A stretch of 64,000 bases of DNA from Lutjanus erythropterus (lineage: Eukaryota; Chordata; Actinopteri; Lutjaniformes; Lutjanidae): contig CM034595.1 in the NCBI GenBank assembly GCA_020091685.1, forward strand, positions 18,523,564 to 18,587,563, read 5' to 3'. Below, one piece after another: positions 21,131 to 33,270 of the stretch. A model generated the notes under the pieces. The model was not told where the DNA came from. It saw nothing but the letters and a program-made list of their open reading frames with translations, and made no database searches. The stretch's first letter is position 1, and each line of letters starts with the position of its first letter. A program made the position numbers and the translations under genes.

Positions 21131-23472
21131 TGATGTGGATTTTCTTGCTCTTTACAGTCAGGGGTAAAAGTAGAAAAGTAGTAGGCTGGTACAGTCCAGT
21201 GCTCCATACCACTAAAAGATTCAGTATCAGTACACACACTGATGGAACAGGGGACAGCAGCTGAATACCAAAACCCACATACAACAATCCATCACAATCA
21301 TATTTACAACAAGAAAACACATCTTATGATGTTAGGTCAACATAAACAGCAGTTAGTTTTCTTCTTAACTGCTTCTAAATTGTTCCAGCGTATTTGGTTC
21401 CAGCTCAGGCCTGTGGGTTTTTAATCCATACTGTAGGGAACCCAGAATTTCCCAAATCATTTAGTTACTGCTGCTAATGTCAACCTCAGATGCAGCTGAC
21501 TGTCTGATAATGAGGCTGTGGGTTTTTGTTTTTTAGCTGTGTCTTGCAACAAAAAAAAGTAAAATGACACTCAGGATAAGTTGTGATGCTTCATGATGTT
21601 TAGTTTTATTCCAACAACACGGCAGGTCAATGAAGCTTTGCCACTTCCATGGGTCCAACATAATAACGGTGGCATGATACCAGTTTGCACTTCTTTACCT
21701 CCTAAACACATAAAGTGCCAGGAGGAGTACATTTGATTTGTTCACATACTTTCAGTTTTTTCACCAACAAACCAACACCAAAGTGTTTTGCTTTGACAGG
21801 AAAAATGCTTAGAAGTTATCTTCTGTTTCAATATTTACTTACTTACAACAGCAATGTAAACTGTTGTTGATGAAATTGTAATTTTCTTCAAATTTAAGGC
21901 AAAACAAATTAATATGATTTTGAAAGTTTTGTCAACACTCGCAAATTATTCTGTGGTACTGACACCATTTGAATAAATTAAAATTTGTTATACATGATGT
22001 CGTCTCTACACCATACAGACTTAAAAAAAAACTGAATGTGTTCAGGCAACAGTGGAAGAACAATATGATGTGATGAAGGCTGGAGTACCAGGAAGAACTT
22101 TAATCTACTTTCACCCCTCTTTATACTATGTTTGTCTTTTTTGCTTTGAAATTCATATTGACAATTTGTGTCCATGTCCACAAATCTACAGATTACACTT
22201 TGAGACTACTTTATAAACTGCAGTGATACTGATCTGTGTCATAACTGGTTTATTATAAATAGAATGATTTAATACACGTCTGCAAAAGAGTTTTATATCC
22301 AACAGCACAGGTGAGTATTCCCTACTGCACTTTGTGGTCATGTAACATCTACAACATGTACAAAAATAATGTGATTTTTTTTTTAATAGAGGGCTATTTC
22401 CTTTTTCTGTAGCACTGTGGTCGCCTAAACCATCACTAACTTTTCTTCCGCTCACTGTAACCGTGACAGATACTCACTCGCCTTGGTTGACAAGCTTGTT
22501 TAGGCCACTGTGCTCTTTCTATATCAACATAATAAGGTTGACCTTTACTTTAACATGCACCCAGTGAACAAGTAGCATCCCCCACTTTCCATACAGCCGT
22601 CTTCCACCATCATATGGCAGGTCCATTATTTGTAAATGGCAACTACACAGCACATCACTACACCCTTGCCACTTACAGTGAATCTCATCTGTTAGTGTGT
22701 ATGTGTGCTGTCTTTCTGTGTGTCAAAATTCCCCACTATTGTATGTACTTACATCTCCCTCTGTTCTTCTCACTTTTATCTTGTGTCCTGGCTCGTAAAT
22801 GTCTCTAAAATCATGGGCAAATTGAAGAAAACCTTCATGACTGCTACATTATATAGTGCATTATCTGTGGTTGGGCTTCTTCTCATTGTAAAGACTACAT
22901 GGCTGACAATGCCAGCTGTCGATTACAGTCTAAAACTCCCAAATTGGAGATTCTCTGCAGGACTTTGTAGAAGATGGCGAATGCACTCTGCTTTGCCCCT
23001 CTTGAGTAAATGGCATCTATTTGTGCAATAGTGTGAGTGAGGAGCTGTAGCGCTGTTTTGTTGTCTTTTTTTTTAGTATACTCAGCTTATAGCTCTGCAT
23101 GGTTCCAAATCACTTTCTGTATGATATTTTCTCAGTGAATAGCGGTTGCCATTTTTACCTACGACCCTTTTCAAAATTTTAAAAAGATGTATGGTTGTTG
23201 ATCTTAATGCTTTATTTCTATTTTCATATTTTCCATATTTTGAAAAGCTGACATTTTCAAATGATAAGGTGTTCATGCTCCATACAGTATGTTGTATTTT
23301 TTTGTATTTTCACTTACTGTATCTTTGGAGGGAATAATTTAAGCCTCAAAAGATAGTAAACAATCTTCCAAAACAAATAGACAGTAATGGTCAAGGCATT
23401 CAAAGTGGAATCTCTTGTAGCTGTTGTGTCGTGTCTTACTAATCAAACTGTCTGTTGCCCTTTTCTTTTTAG
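21131..23472. other. AT-rich unique non-coding sequence
   Basis: No exon, RNA or named repeat is recognised. Open frames in this stretch are overlapping on both strands and lack domains. Confidence 0.5.
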
Positions 23473-23541
23473 TGTGGCTCCTTGTTGGATCCATCAAGCA
23501 CATTCAAAGATGGATGCATAACCACGCCTCCAAGATGAAAG
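23473..23541 (+). other. Exon-like 69-bp segment with strong splice signals
   Basis: A pyrimidine tract ending TTTTCTTTTTAG (AG at 23471-23472) precedes the segment, and AAAG|GTGACT follows. One frame is open throughout (contains WLLVGSIKHIQRWMHNHASK, requiring two leading bases and one trailing base). A second, containing CGSLLDPSSTFKDGCITTPP, is open except for a stop at its end. GC content exceeds that of the flanks. Size and signals fit a small internal exon, but no protein family is recognised and a chance match in AT-rich sequence is possible. Confidence 0.3.
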
Positions 23542-23621
23542 GTGACTGAAACCTAAATGCTTGAATATTATGTGGCTTAACACATGTCATTTACCTGTTT
23601 TAACAATATCAGAGTATGTTA

Positions 23622-23624
<3 letters not shown>

Positions 23625-23700
<76 letters not shown>
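23625..23700. repeat. (AT)n microsatellite
   Basis: About 76 bp of alternating AT with two AC interruptions. Confidence 0.97.
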
Positions 23701-23702
<2 letters not shown>

Positions 23703-23768
23703 TGTATATAATGTTTTCTGAGTTATGATCAAGTTAATTTGACTAGAAAATGTTTTTTTGTGTTTGAT

Positions 23769-23790
23769 TGTTTGTTTGTTTGTTTGTTTG
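23769..23790. repeat. (TTTG)5 microsatellite
   Basis: Five TTTG units. Confidence 0.95.
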
Positions 23791-23820
23791 AACCATTACA
23801 AAATAACTTGTTTTTTCATG

Positions 23821-23880
23821 TTCAGTCAAATTAAAATTCTAAGGCACCCCCTCACATTTTTTTAAGTTAAAACAACAAAC
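23821..23880 (+). mobile_element. Fragment of an old dispersed repeat (copy 2)
   Basis: Shares the ordered words TTCAGTCAA, TAAGGCA and TTTTTTAAGTTAAAACAA with 9231-9297. Confidence 0.6.
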
Positions 23881-24699
23881 GCAGCGCATCATAAAATATT
23901 CAAAGTTAAAGTCCAGAGAGTCATTAATTTAATCTCTGTCTTGTTGTCAGTGAAAAAACTGACACAAGGAGTCTTGTCGTCTTTGTGTGTGATAAGGTCA
24001 CACTTTTTCTGGGTTTTTGGGACTAACTGGCACCCTGGGGATATAACTTCGGCACAGTGATGTTCATGACTCAAAACAGCAGCGAATTGACTGTTGAACA
24101 TTATACCAATAAAGCAACAGTTTTCTTCTCTTTCATAAGTCACGTCTTTCACATTAGGCTGCATTTCCACACTGTGTTTGATACGGCTCTATTCTCAGTA
24201 GGTGGTCAAGTGCTGTATTAAATCCTCATCATATTCTTTTCCGTCTCAGTCATCTGCTCGTAATATACCAAATTTCCCTCTTAATTCATTCTTCCTACTC
24301 AGACGTGTGAGAGGAGATTGTTTTATTATGTGAGACGTTAGACAGTGACAAGGCTCTTCACACTAAATTAGAGGAGTTATTCTTAAACAATTTAGAATAA
24401 CGAGAAAGTGGGATTTTTTTTCATCAGTTGTTCACAGATCTCCTTCTGCTGTCTTCTGATTCTTAATCATATTTGTGAAAGGCCTACATCTGTTGTGTGA
24501 TGGGGGAATGCTGTGATGGATTATTACCACAATGCAGTCACTTCGGTCCTCAGCTATGAAGTAACATCATATTAAACTGGGGAATAGAAATAATAATCAC
24601 TTAAGTTTGGTGCTGAGGTCTTGTCACTTCATTTCCTCCTTTGTTCAGTGACTTGAGAGCACATGAAAGAAATCTCCCATCTTATGTATGAGGCGGTTT
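23881..24699. other. Unique non-coding sequence
   Basis: No exon or repeat family is recognised. Confidence 0.55.
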
Positions 24700-25000
24700 A
24701 GATTTTAATGCAATTTATCTTCAATTAAAAACCAATACATCCAATGAGACAAGCGCTGAATCACAATGCACCAGGTAAGTGTTTGTTTGCGCTATTTTAC
24801 AGATAACCAAGCGTATCCGGTTGTAATCTTCTCTTTGCCATTTAATTTGATCAATTTGTAACATTTTGTGATGGATCAATGAGAGGAACTGTACCAAGTA
24901 TCTGTCTCCAGAATCAATTAAAAATGATTTGACGACGTGCTGATTTTGTCGGTGATGTTTTTGTCTCTGCTGCACATGAAGACAAGAATAAAAGTATGAT
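24700..25000. promoter_or_regulatory. Candidate conserved element with clustered ATCAAT sites
   Basis: ATCAAT occurs at 24850-24855, 24875-24880 and 24913-24918, three times in 69 bp. ATCAAT is the core of ONECUT/CUT-type sites and overlaps PBX-type sites. AATTAAAA and ATTTAATT homeodomain-type strings flank it, and the block is free of simple repeats. Function is inference. Confidence 0.3.
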
Positions 25001-25774
25001 AGTGAAACATTTAGCACGTTCTGACAAGATTAAAACTATTAACAATTATGTATCATGAATGCTGTAATTATGAAATTTCTGAAAGCATCACACTTTTTTT
25101 GATTTATTCTTTTTTATGTCAGTGTTGATTTTCAAAATAAAACATCTTTTTTAATTAAGTATATTTTAAAGTAAAATAATGCAAAAGCACATTTGTATCA
25201 AACTATTTAGACATGATACAGACATATTAGAGTAAAATTGTCACTTGAAAGTTTTATATTATACAGACATGAAGCGCTCTTTGTTATTGTTTCTGCAGCC
25301 GTCTCTCTATTCCACAAGGTGAGAGACAGGTTTCATGTGACAGACAGGTCAAACCAGCTTCAAACCACTGACTCAACTCAGTGACTCACACACATTATGT
25401 TGTGTCAACAGATCAAGAGATAGCACATTTGGACTCAAATGGAAAAATATGCACGCAGACACATACACACACAGTGGAGTGTAAACAATGTCAACCGTGT
25501 GAGACACATAACAGATCCGTTTGTTCACTGAAGTTCAGTTTAACTGATCTAACGGCTGCATTCATTTGTACAGGAACATTTAAACTGCTTTCTGCTTTGA
25601 AACGTGAACGTTCAGGTGAGAATGTATTAGTAGGACAATGACCTTATAATCTCACCATTCATTGTTTTATTTAAGCATTTTGGCCAAACACAGACAAATA
25701 CTAGAATAGGAATAAATATTTGCAGTAACCTGATCTATTAAATTATGAGAAATTCTCTTCGCAGCATAACTAGT
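25001..25774. other. AT-rich unique non-coding sequence
   Basis: Nothing recognised. Confidence 0.55.
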
Positions 25775-25990
25775 TTAAAGGGATAGTTCTGATTATTTGA
25801 TGCAGGCTGTATGAGGTACTTACTGATAGTCAGCGTTACCTAGTAGATGCCAGTCGGCACGAACCCAATTAGGAGAAGCAGAGAGGAGTACCAGCTCGGA
25901 AGCTGAGCGATGTGGTGCTACCTAAGAAAGGTTAATCAGTTAAGTGTACGCTATATTTAGAATATTTTCATTGCCATAAGACAGCCTTTT
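25775..25990 (+). mobile_element. Dispersed repeat copy beginning TTAAAGGGATAGTTC
   Basis: TTAAAGGGATAGTTCTGATT, TGTATGAGGTACTTACTGAT, GTAGATGCCAGTCGGCACGA and GTGTACGCTATATTTAGAAT follow each other as in an abundant fish repeat that I recognise. The right end and any target duplication were not located, and the copy lacks coding capacity. Confidence 0.65.
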
Positions 25991-26922
25991 CAAACTGCCA
26001 TTTTACAGGGGAAATATCATTCTCTCCAATGATATTGTGTGACTTTGGTAAATCCTATTTTAAACACTAAATTCACACAATAACACAAACAAATTAACAG
26101 ATCGAGGCAGTGGTAGTCCGTCAGCTCCCATATTCTGCGCCATAAAACTACAGATTTCTCCTGTGGAGTTTGGTTGGTGAAATGAACGCTGTAATTCGAC
26201 AGTACTGGGTTAAGATCCATATTTTGATCCTTTTGCAGTTGCCAAGTTTGTTGGTGTATATGCTTATCTGTGTATGGGTGTGGATGCATGAGTGGTACGT
26301 GCACATGCAGGTAGGTAAGAGGCTGATGAAACTATTCATTTTTCTCTCCGGGGATGTGTGTCTGTGTTTGCCTGTAAACATGCCAAGTCTGAGTCTGTGT
26401 TCTTTTAATGCTTCTTATTAGCAGAATGAGTGTGAATATAGCTGCACACTGACACATTGTGCACTGGGGCCACTGGCAAAGAATCAGCAAGCAAACAGCA
26501 CGCAGACACTCAGGATAACATGCCTTAATGATATGGAATCTGACTTAAAGACAGATATGCACACGAAGGGAGCATACAGTCAGGTTACCATGCCCATGGC
26601 ATATTCCTGTGAGGAGGCTGTGTAGTATGTCTGTTGACAGATGAGATGGGATACAAATCTGCATGCTTGTGAGTACTCTGCAGCGCAGCACAAACAGATT
26701 AAAACCACACAAACAGCCTGAAAAACAACACGATCATGTACGCGAGCATTTGGCAGGTTCACCGAGTTCAGCCTCTGTGGCAAGTTTCATCTTAACTACA
26801 CTCACAAGGTGCGGAGGGTTGTTCTTTCTCACATACAGCAGGGTTTTACCTCATGAACACACATGCACACAATGAGAACGTCAATATATACAGTACACAC
26901 TGACTTTCATGGGAAAACACAC

Positions 26923-26960
<38 letters not shown>

Positions 26961-29225
26961 GCACATGAGCACACACCTCTCCCAGACAGTCCCATATGGA
27001 CTCATTAGGGGCCAGTCTATCGCCACCTGTGCACTGAAAGGCCCAACGGACCGGCTTTGACACTGACAACGGACAGGAGCTGCGCAGGGAATTCGCGCGC
27101 ACACGCACACACACATACACACACAAAGAAACACACGCAGGTGTAGACTATCATGCACCCAAGTGGACACATACAAGACAGATACACACCCATTCTTGGA
27201 GGCAGGCAGGGACAGCTAAGGGATACTATGTGCAGTAGCTTGAGACTAACAATAGAGAGAGTAACTTGACCATACTGACTTTGTACTTGTGTGTTTTAAT
27301 TTCTATGAAGACACACACCAGCTATTGACAGAGAAATCTGCATATATCATTTTTGTAACACAATGAATTCAGAGGAACAATAGAGTAAATAAAAAAAGAT
27401 TAATATTTGAAATATACCTAATATCAAAATATGAAAACTAACTTTTGCACCTGTGTCCCACTCACTTACATTTATATGAAGGGACCTTCAAATTTTCAAA
27501 ATCTGATTTGCAAAATGAATACACAGGCTGTGTGTGGAAAACAATTTAAGACTCTCAAATTCAGCCAAACAGGGCTGAAGTCGACATCTGAAGGAGTATG
27601 AGACTGTACAAAGTTTGGCAAACACTGCCAAACACACACACACACTCTCACTGTTTTCATTCAAACACTAAGGTTGTAGTTTATCATACACACGGCTAAC
27701 ACAACCTACAGCACATACTGTAGGAAAACAAAAACAGACACTGGCAAATTACCTCACATGATTTATTATGACTGCACCTAAATATCCACTGACTCATCAA
27801 AAAACATTATCAAGTACAAATACAACACATGATCACAAAATCACTGATGAATAAAATTTCAGCCTAAGCTAAGTTTAACTCAACTACTAGCCTCCTCATA
27901 CAGTCTGCATTGCTAACATGCTTCTTGGCTAAATGGTTAATCTCAGCCCTAAAACTCACTCAAACCACCAGAACACTTCATGTCTGTCACAAAATAAGCT
28001 TGGTCAATCTAAACACTTGGCAATAACAGTAATGATAACAAATCTCACACAGAAAGCATACACTGTCACTCTTATCATACTACTATACTATACTAAATAC
28101 TAACAACAGGGAGCATTACATTCTATAACACATATAGTGTTATAGAATAATAGTATCTTTTCACTTTAATTTATTTTAATTATTTTTATTGTAATGTTTT
28201 TAATAGCTTTGCTAAAGTTGAAGCAAAAAATAATTTATGAAATTGCAATATAAAATATTCACCATAAAAACACACACAAAATAAAACAACGCTGTACTGT
28301 AGTGCAAGGGTTCTAGTCCTCTGTCTTTCCAGCCCTGCCACTCCTGGGTAAGCTTTCCACTGAAATGACATACAATCACCTGTATTTGAAATGATTGTTA
28401 TTTAATTTTAGTTTCAAAAATTCTGCTAGGATTATGCTTCAATAGTATGTGAGTGTGAATGAGAAAGTTTTTGGAAAATGTGGTTATGAATGCATTTTGT
28501 GTGGAAAGCAATGGAGAATGGTTCACAGTGAGGTCCATGTAGACTTCTGTTTCACTGACTGTGTGGAGAGTTTTGACAATGTGACTTCAATGTAGACAGA
28601 TGCATGTTAGCAACTGAAAAAAACTGTAATGCCTCAAGTCAAGTTAATGGCTGGAAGGAACTTGAAAACCCTTATGTTCACCTTTGTGCATCTTTTGTTA
28701 GTCTTTGGTTACTTGAATATATATTTTTAAACCTTTTTCTACTTTTTTAAAAATGCAAATTAGACATTTAGACAATTAAACAAAACTGCATTATGCTTAA
28801 AATTCTATCTGGGACTGCTCCAAGTCATGTAAGTAAAGATACAAGAGAGATGACAGTTGGGAAGATAATGATAGGAGAGTAAGATAAGAAGGAAGAGAAT
28901 AGAACAAAAGCATCGTATGATGATAAAATGATAAAGAACAGCAGGGTGGATACATACAGAATTTTAACAAAGGAGAAAAAGAGAACATTCTGTTTCAGTC
29001 CTTTTTCTTTGGTTCACTGCTGTTCTTGTCATTACAGGAGGGGTAGCAGGCAATCAGTTGTGTCAGTGATCCCCCAGGATTCCTAGCTCTGGGAAAACCG
29101 TAATCCTGACTATCATATATGTGAAACAAGTGGCTGACTCTGTGTGTGTATGTGTGTAAGCCTTGACAGTCACAGTCTTAAGACTTCGTTCCAGGGTACA
29201 TGATTGACCTGCACAGAGGGTAGAG

Positions 29226-29228
<3 letters not shown>
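25991..29228. other. Unique non-coding sequence with small CA tracts
   Basis: A CA tract lies at 26927-26957 and CA-rich words recur to 27130. The segment about 26975-27100 is CpG-richer than its surroundings and may be a conserved element. No exon, RNA or named repeat is recognised. Confidence 0.5.
26927..26957. repeat. (AC)n microsatellite
   Basis: Pure AC tract of about 31 bp. Confidence 0.95.
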
Positions 29229-29300
<72 letters not shown>

Positions 29301-29301
29301 C
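29229..29301. repeat. (TG)33 microsatellite with a CGCGCA end
   Basis: Pure TG to 29294 followed by CGCGCAC. A second, shorter GT tract at 29433-29454 is joined to a GA tract at 29457-29473. Confidence 0.97.
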
Positions 29302-29941
29302 ACTCCCGAAGTTCTACACAATCACACCTCTTGAAGGCAGAGGAGGCTGTGCATGTGTGTGAATAGTCCCATCGGCACGCTATCTAGCGTCAAAGGAATT
29401 CCCAGGGTGCCTCTTGATCTACCTGCATTAAGGTGTGTGTGTGTGTGTGTGTGTGGAAGAGAGAGAGAGAGAGGGAGAATTAAGGTGTGTGAGGGTAAAT
29501 GTGTGTGTGTATTGCATATCAGAAGAGACAGGCCCTCTGTGGAAACAGATGGTCTTGTTACCTCAGTGTGCTGCTTATTAAGATGATTGCTGAATTATAG
29601 CTGAGGGGACACAAATCCTAAATTGTATTTGGAATTAGGATTTGTTCTATTTTCATCATAATACTTTTTGTTTGTAGAGTATTTAGTACTCCAGTAGCAG
29701 CCTGCCATGTTTTAGTAGCTACCACATGTACATGTTGTACAGTGGAAACTTTATAGTGATCATGTATGTCCAGGTAAAATTTATCACTAAGTGGGTGCTT
29801 ATCATATATGTAGTCCAGATAGTATGGTAATTGGAAGTGTAGGCAGCATTTGTGCTATTTTTGAATGTACAGCCAGTTTACATATGCTGTTTCATTCACA
29901 GAATATGCTAAACCAGATTCATGTCAAAGATGTTTGGTTAG
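29302..29941. other. Unique sequence with a GT/GA compound tract
   Basis: Apart from the tract at 29433-29473 nothing is recognised. Confidence 0.55.
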
Positions 29942-30241
29942 CATACTAACCAGCTGGCCCAGGCCCGTCCTGTCTCCTACTACCACTTTGTACATCAAAA
30001 GGTGATAGTGAGTCACTGCCCTGAGACCAACAGTACCGAGGCGGTTTTCTTTCCAGGCTTGGCTCCTGCTGGGGCTGACCCTGCCGTAACCCCTGCTCAA
30101 GCCTCCGGAGGTGGTCGCTGACTGATGCCTGACCTCCCTCTCGTTCCTCTCCTGCCTCACGCTTCTCCTGAACCCACCGTGTCTCTGTCACCCCCAGAGT
30201 CAGAGCTCTGGTCAGAGCTGTTTGTTGACTCACAACTTTGA
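29942..30241 (+). pseudogene. CG-richer block with a protein-like frame broken by one stop
   Basis: After an in-frame TAG at 29939-29941 a plus-strand frame runs to the stop at 30239-30241, with a single internal TGA at 30119-30121. Recognisable pieces are HFVHQKVIVSHCPETNSTEA, FFPGLAPAGADPAVTPAQAS before the TGA and EPTVSLSPPESELWSELF after it. Codons look natural and the block is clearly more GC-rich than its flanks, whereas no domain is recognised. The TGA could come from a CGA codon by deamination. The reverse strand also has an open frame of 115 codons (29946-30293), so the coding strand is not certain. Possibilities are a decayed exon, a retrocopy fragment, or a piece of a transposon gene. 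Confidence 0.3.
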
Positions 30242-31190
30242 CACATATCACTGTGCTCTGGATTTCAAAAATGTTGTTTCCATATTCGTACAATCGACCC
30301 AGTAGGAAGGGGGCGTTGATGGGTGTCCAGAGAAAGATCTCTTGACTGAGACAGGGATTCTCATCTTCTTTAAATATAAGAAGTGTGTAACTTTTATAAT
30401 ACTTAAGCCAGCTTCATACACTATAGTAGAAGGCTGCAAATGTGGTTGAAAGCATAAAAAAAACGCTAGTATTGTTTTTTACCATTTTACCATCACTTTT
30501 TTTTTACCTCTAAAATATTTTGTCACACAGAAAATAGATGTTTACTCTGTGAAACAAAAAATGTCAAAAGCTGCTGGTATCTGGTTGGATTTTAAACACT
30601 CCTTTTTTTCTGTTCTAATTGACTTTTATGTCTTGTGAACAATACTTCTGCCCGGTAACAGCAACATGGAAGAGACACTGATTGTGACTATTTTCAGCTT
30701 CCCAGATCTATTAAACCCCTTGGAAAGACTAAAGGTTATGCAGACAAATGATTACATCCATTAGTTAATGGTAAGCTTAGAAATACATTTTTTTCAGATT
30801 TTATTTCCAGTTTGGTTTCAATTAAGGCTTCCTGATTATCACATGTCAGGTGGCTTATTAAAATACTGCAGCAGTGAAATACATATGGTTTGTCAGACCT
30901 CCACCTCTCTGGGTCTGCACATCACCAATCAGAATGGAGTGACCCTTCAACCAAGTCGCTCACAGCGTGAACACAGGAGTTACGTGTTGTTAATGACCTG
31001 TCAAGGTCATGTTCTACTTTGAGCCGTTTCTCCATATTTCCAGCCTTCTCAGGGGGGTCATAACATTCATACTTCATCACAGTAGGTCACAGTCACACTG
31101 CTCCCCTCTGTATTACACAGGGTTACACCTTCCTATCACTGTCAAGGTAAAAACTTTAACCATTCACATATGCATATGGATGTGTGTTCG

Positions 31191-31192
<2 letters not shown>
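30242..31192. other. AT-rich unique non-coding sequence
   Basis: Nothing recognised. Confidence 0.55.

Positions 31193-31229
<37 letters not shown>
31193..31229. repeat. (CA)18 microsatellite
   Basis: Pure CA tract. Confidence 0.97.
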
Positions 31230-31232
<3 letters not shown>

Positions 31233-31429
31233 AATAATAGGCTAACCTTTATGCTGGATCAGTTACTGATGTCTCGGGATATTTCATCATGTTGAAGCAA
31301 GGTGAAAGATCTCGTTCTCTCATCTCCAACTTTTCTCCCTTTTTTTTTGCTTCAGCTCCGTCTATGTCTTTCTACCCCTTCTGTCTCCCCCCAAACTGGC
31401 CTTTATCTGTGAACTTTGCTTGACCCTCT

Positions 31430-31700
31430 GCCGCTAATCTCCCATGCTCTAGGGATAGCTGGCGTCAAAATGAAGGGCTTTAATAGAGTCTGGGAGCTGA
31501 GGGCTAAAGTAACACAGAGAGTAAAGGGAATAAGAGATGGCTTCTCGTAGCATGGCTAATGCCAGGCTCCGTGAAATACTCTGAAAGGGCTCTGCCATGT
31601 TTCATCGACTTGTCTCAAGGTGACAGAGACCTCGTCATTTTCATCACAAGGGCATAATTAACTCGATTTCACTCTTACAGCTGTTCTCATTCATTGTCTT
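31430..31700. promoter_or_regulatory. Candidate conserved non-coding element
   Basis: This stretch has balanced composition, no simple repeat, and a TAATTA homeodomain core at 31655-31660. No open frame suggests a protein. It stands out from the AT-rich repetitive sequence on its right. Conservation cannot be tested here. Confidence 0.25.
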
Positions 31701-31734
31701 TTCTAATGCTGCTCATCACTTTGTTCTGGTTGTA

Positions 31735-32152
31735 AAAAAGTAAAGTGTATTAGAACTATAATTTAAGAATACAAAATGTACTAAAATAGATAAACTAATT
31801 CTGCAATACTTAGAGTGGTATTTAAGTGTACCTACAAGCATACTTCATTGTAAGTGTATAGCAAATTGTACATTTGTGTACTAAGTATACTAAGTTGCAA
31901 ATATTTGTAGGGGTAGTTTACTTTTGAAAAGTATTGTTTTTAAGCTGTTTGTATGGTTTATTAAAGTCAACTTTGATTTCAGTTCAATAGAAATGGAGTT
32001 AAGTATTGTTACAAAAAGGGCACTTTAATATAAGTTTACTTAAAGCTGTACTTCAGTGTACGGCACAAACAAGGTATTCTTTAATTTTATTAATCGAGGC
32101 AGGTATCTTAGTATATATACAGTAGAAGTACACTAAATACACTTAAAATTGT
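31735..32152. mobile_element. AT-rich dispersed repeat with recurring AGTGTAC/AGTATAC words
   Basis: Words such as AAGTGTAC, GTGTACTAAGTATAC and TACTTAAAG recur in both orientations over 400 bp. This resembles fish repeats built on AGTATACTT. Ends are not resolved. Confidence 0.45.
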
Positions 32153-32398
32153 GTTTTGTTTTGGTTTTTTTTACAATTTATAACTAAAATACACATGGTG
32201 AAAAAGCAGTTATTACAAAATAGCAAACTTCATGTTAGCTCATTGTTAACATACAATAAGTATATTGATGATGTGCAAATACACTCAAATATGCCAAAAC
32301 TTAATATACTTAGCATATTTATTTTTCATCATGGTTGTTACTTGTAGTGGACTCCTTTCTTCTGTTCCTCTCCTTGTGTCTCTCTATCCTTAATGCAG
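32153..32398. other. AT-rich sequence ending in a strong pyrimidine tract
   Basis: The last 50 bases form a pyrimidine-rich stretch with TTAATGCAG at 32390-32398, a good 3' splice-site signal for the following block. Confidence 0.5.
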
Positions 32399-32736
32399 AG
32401 CCATGTAGAATTTATTAAAATAGTATTGGAAAATGCAAAAATCAACACATTTACGATGGTTGGCGTCTTGTCCGTACTCATGGGATTTTGGGTGGCACCT
32501 GAGCCAATAAAGTCCATACTGAACGGAGCCAGCGGACTGGAAGCAACGCACTTCACACCATGTTTGTATTTTCACGCATCAAAATCAATTTAAACCCAGT
32601 ACTTTCACACTTGGCTATCTGGCGCATTTTCCTGGTTGTGCAGCGGCTGTTTTCAATAATCAGCGGGGTTCCACTCAAACTTCCGCAACTTTGCCACAGA
32701 CGTCTTTCCACCTCAGGGGGAGAACACATTCGGAAG
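32399..32736 (+). other. CpG-dense exon-like block with splice sites at both ends
   Basis: The block has about 13 CpG in 338 bp, far above its surroundings. It follows a long pyrimidine tract ending CAG and ends at CGGAAG|GTAAGA, a strong donor. One frame is open from the acceptor to 32593. Another begins at an ATG at 32560 with A at position -3 and stays open through the donor for 59 codons; it contains a hydrophobic stretch, HLAIWRIFLVVQRLFSIISG, which could be a signal anchor. I do not recognise either product. A first coding exon, a non-coding exon or a young transposon fragment are all possible. Confidence 0.3.
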
Positions 32737-32998
32737 GTAAGACTTTTCAGCAGAAAAGGCTGTGATCTCTACTCTTCCGTACACACTGTATGCCACCTCC
32801 TTCCCTCTGCTCCTTTGATTACACCCCCACTATGAGAGGGGGCAGGAGAGATGGGTTGGAGAAAGAGAGAATAGGGACAAAGAGAATAGATGGAAATTAA
32901 AACAGACATTCACTGAGGGACTCAGGGGGTGGGTAGCGGGGGTGATTGACTCTTGGTTAACCCTAAGGCAGGATACCCACATTTTGTCCAGTGCCATT
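32737..32998. other. Short unique spacer
   Basis: A purine-rich patch at about 32832-32900 is the only feature. Confidence 0.6.
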
Positions 32999-33270
32999 CC
33001 AATGGACAAAATGTGATAAAGTGCCCTCTAGAGTTCCCTTCAGTGGACAAAATATGGTACAATTCCCTTCTAAGATGCCTTTCCTGTGGTACAAGCAGTG
33101 CCCTCTCTTCTCTTCTGCCCTCCGTTCCACTGGACAAAATGTGATAAAGGGCCAATTAAAGTGCCCTTCCAGTGGGAAGAATGTGGTAAAGTGCCCTCTA
33201 GGCTTCCCTTCCAAGAGACAAAATGTGAGAAAGTGCCATCTAGAGTGCCCTTCCAGTGGATAAAATGTTA
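32999..33270. repeat. 42-bp minisatellite, about 6.4 units
   Basis: Unit starts at 32999, 33041 (41 bp), 33082 (45 bp), 33127, 33169, 33211 and 33253 (partial); four units are exactly 42 bp. A typical unit contains CCAGTGGACAAAATGTGATA and AAGTGCCCTCTAGAGTGCCC. Because 42 is divisible by three, all frames tend to stay open, which explains overlapping frames of 60-130 codons on both strands. These are not genes. Confidence 0.95.

Noticed and set aside
30119-30121. In-frame TGA read as selenocysteine
   Set aside because: No recognised selenoprotein motif and no SECIS-like element was identified; a nonsense mutation from CGA is simpler.
29946-30293. 115-codon reverse-strand frame as a gene
   Set aside because: The plus-strand frame has more natural codon use, and no domain is recognised on either strand.
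32999-33270. CRISPR-like array
   Set aside because: Tandem units without unique spacers; this is a minisatellite in a eukaryotic genome.
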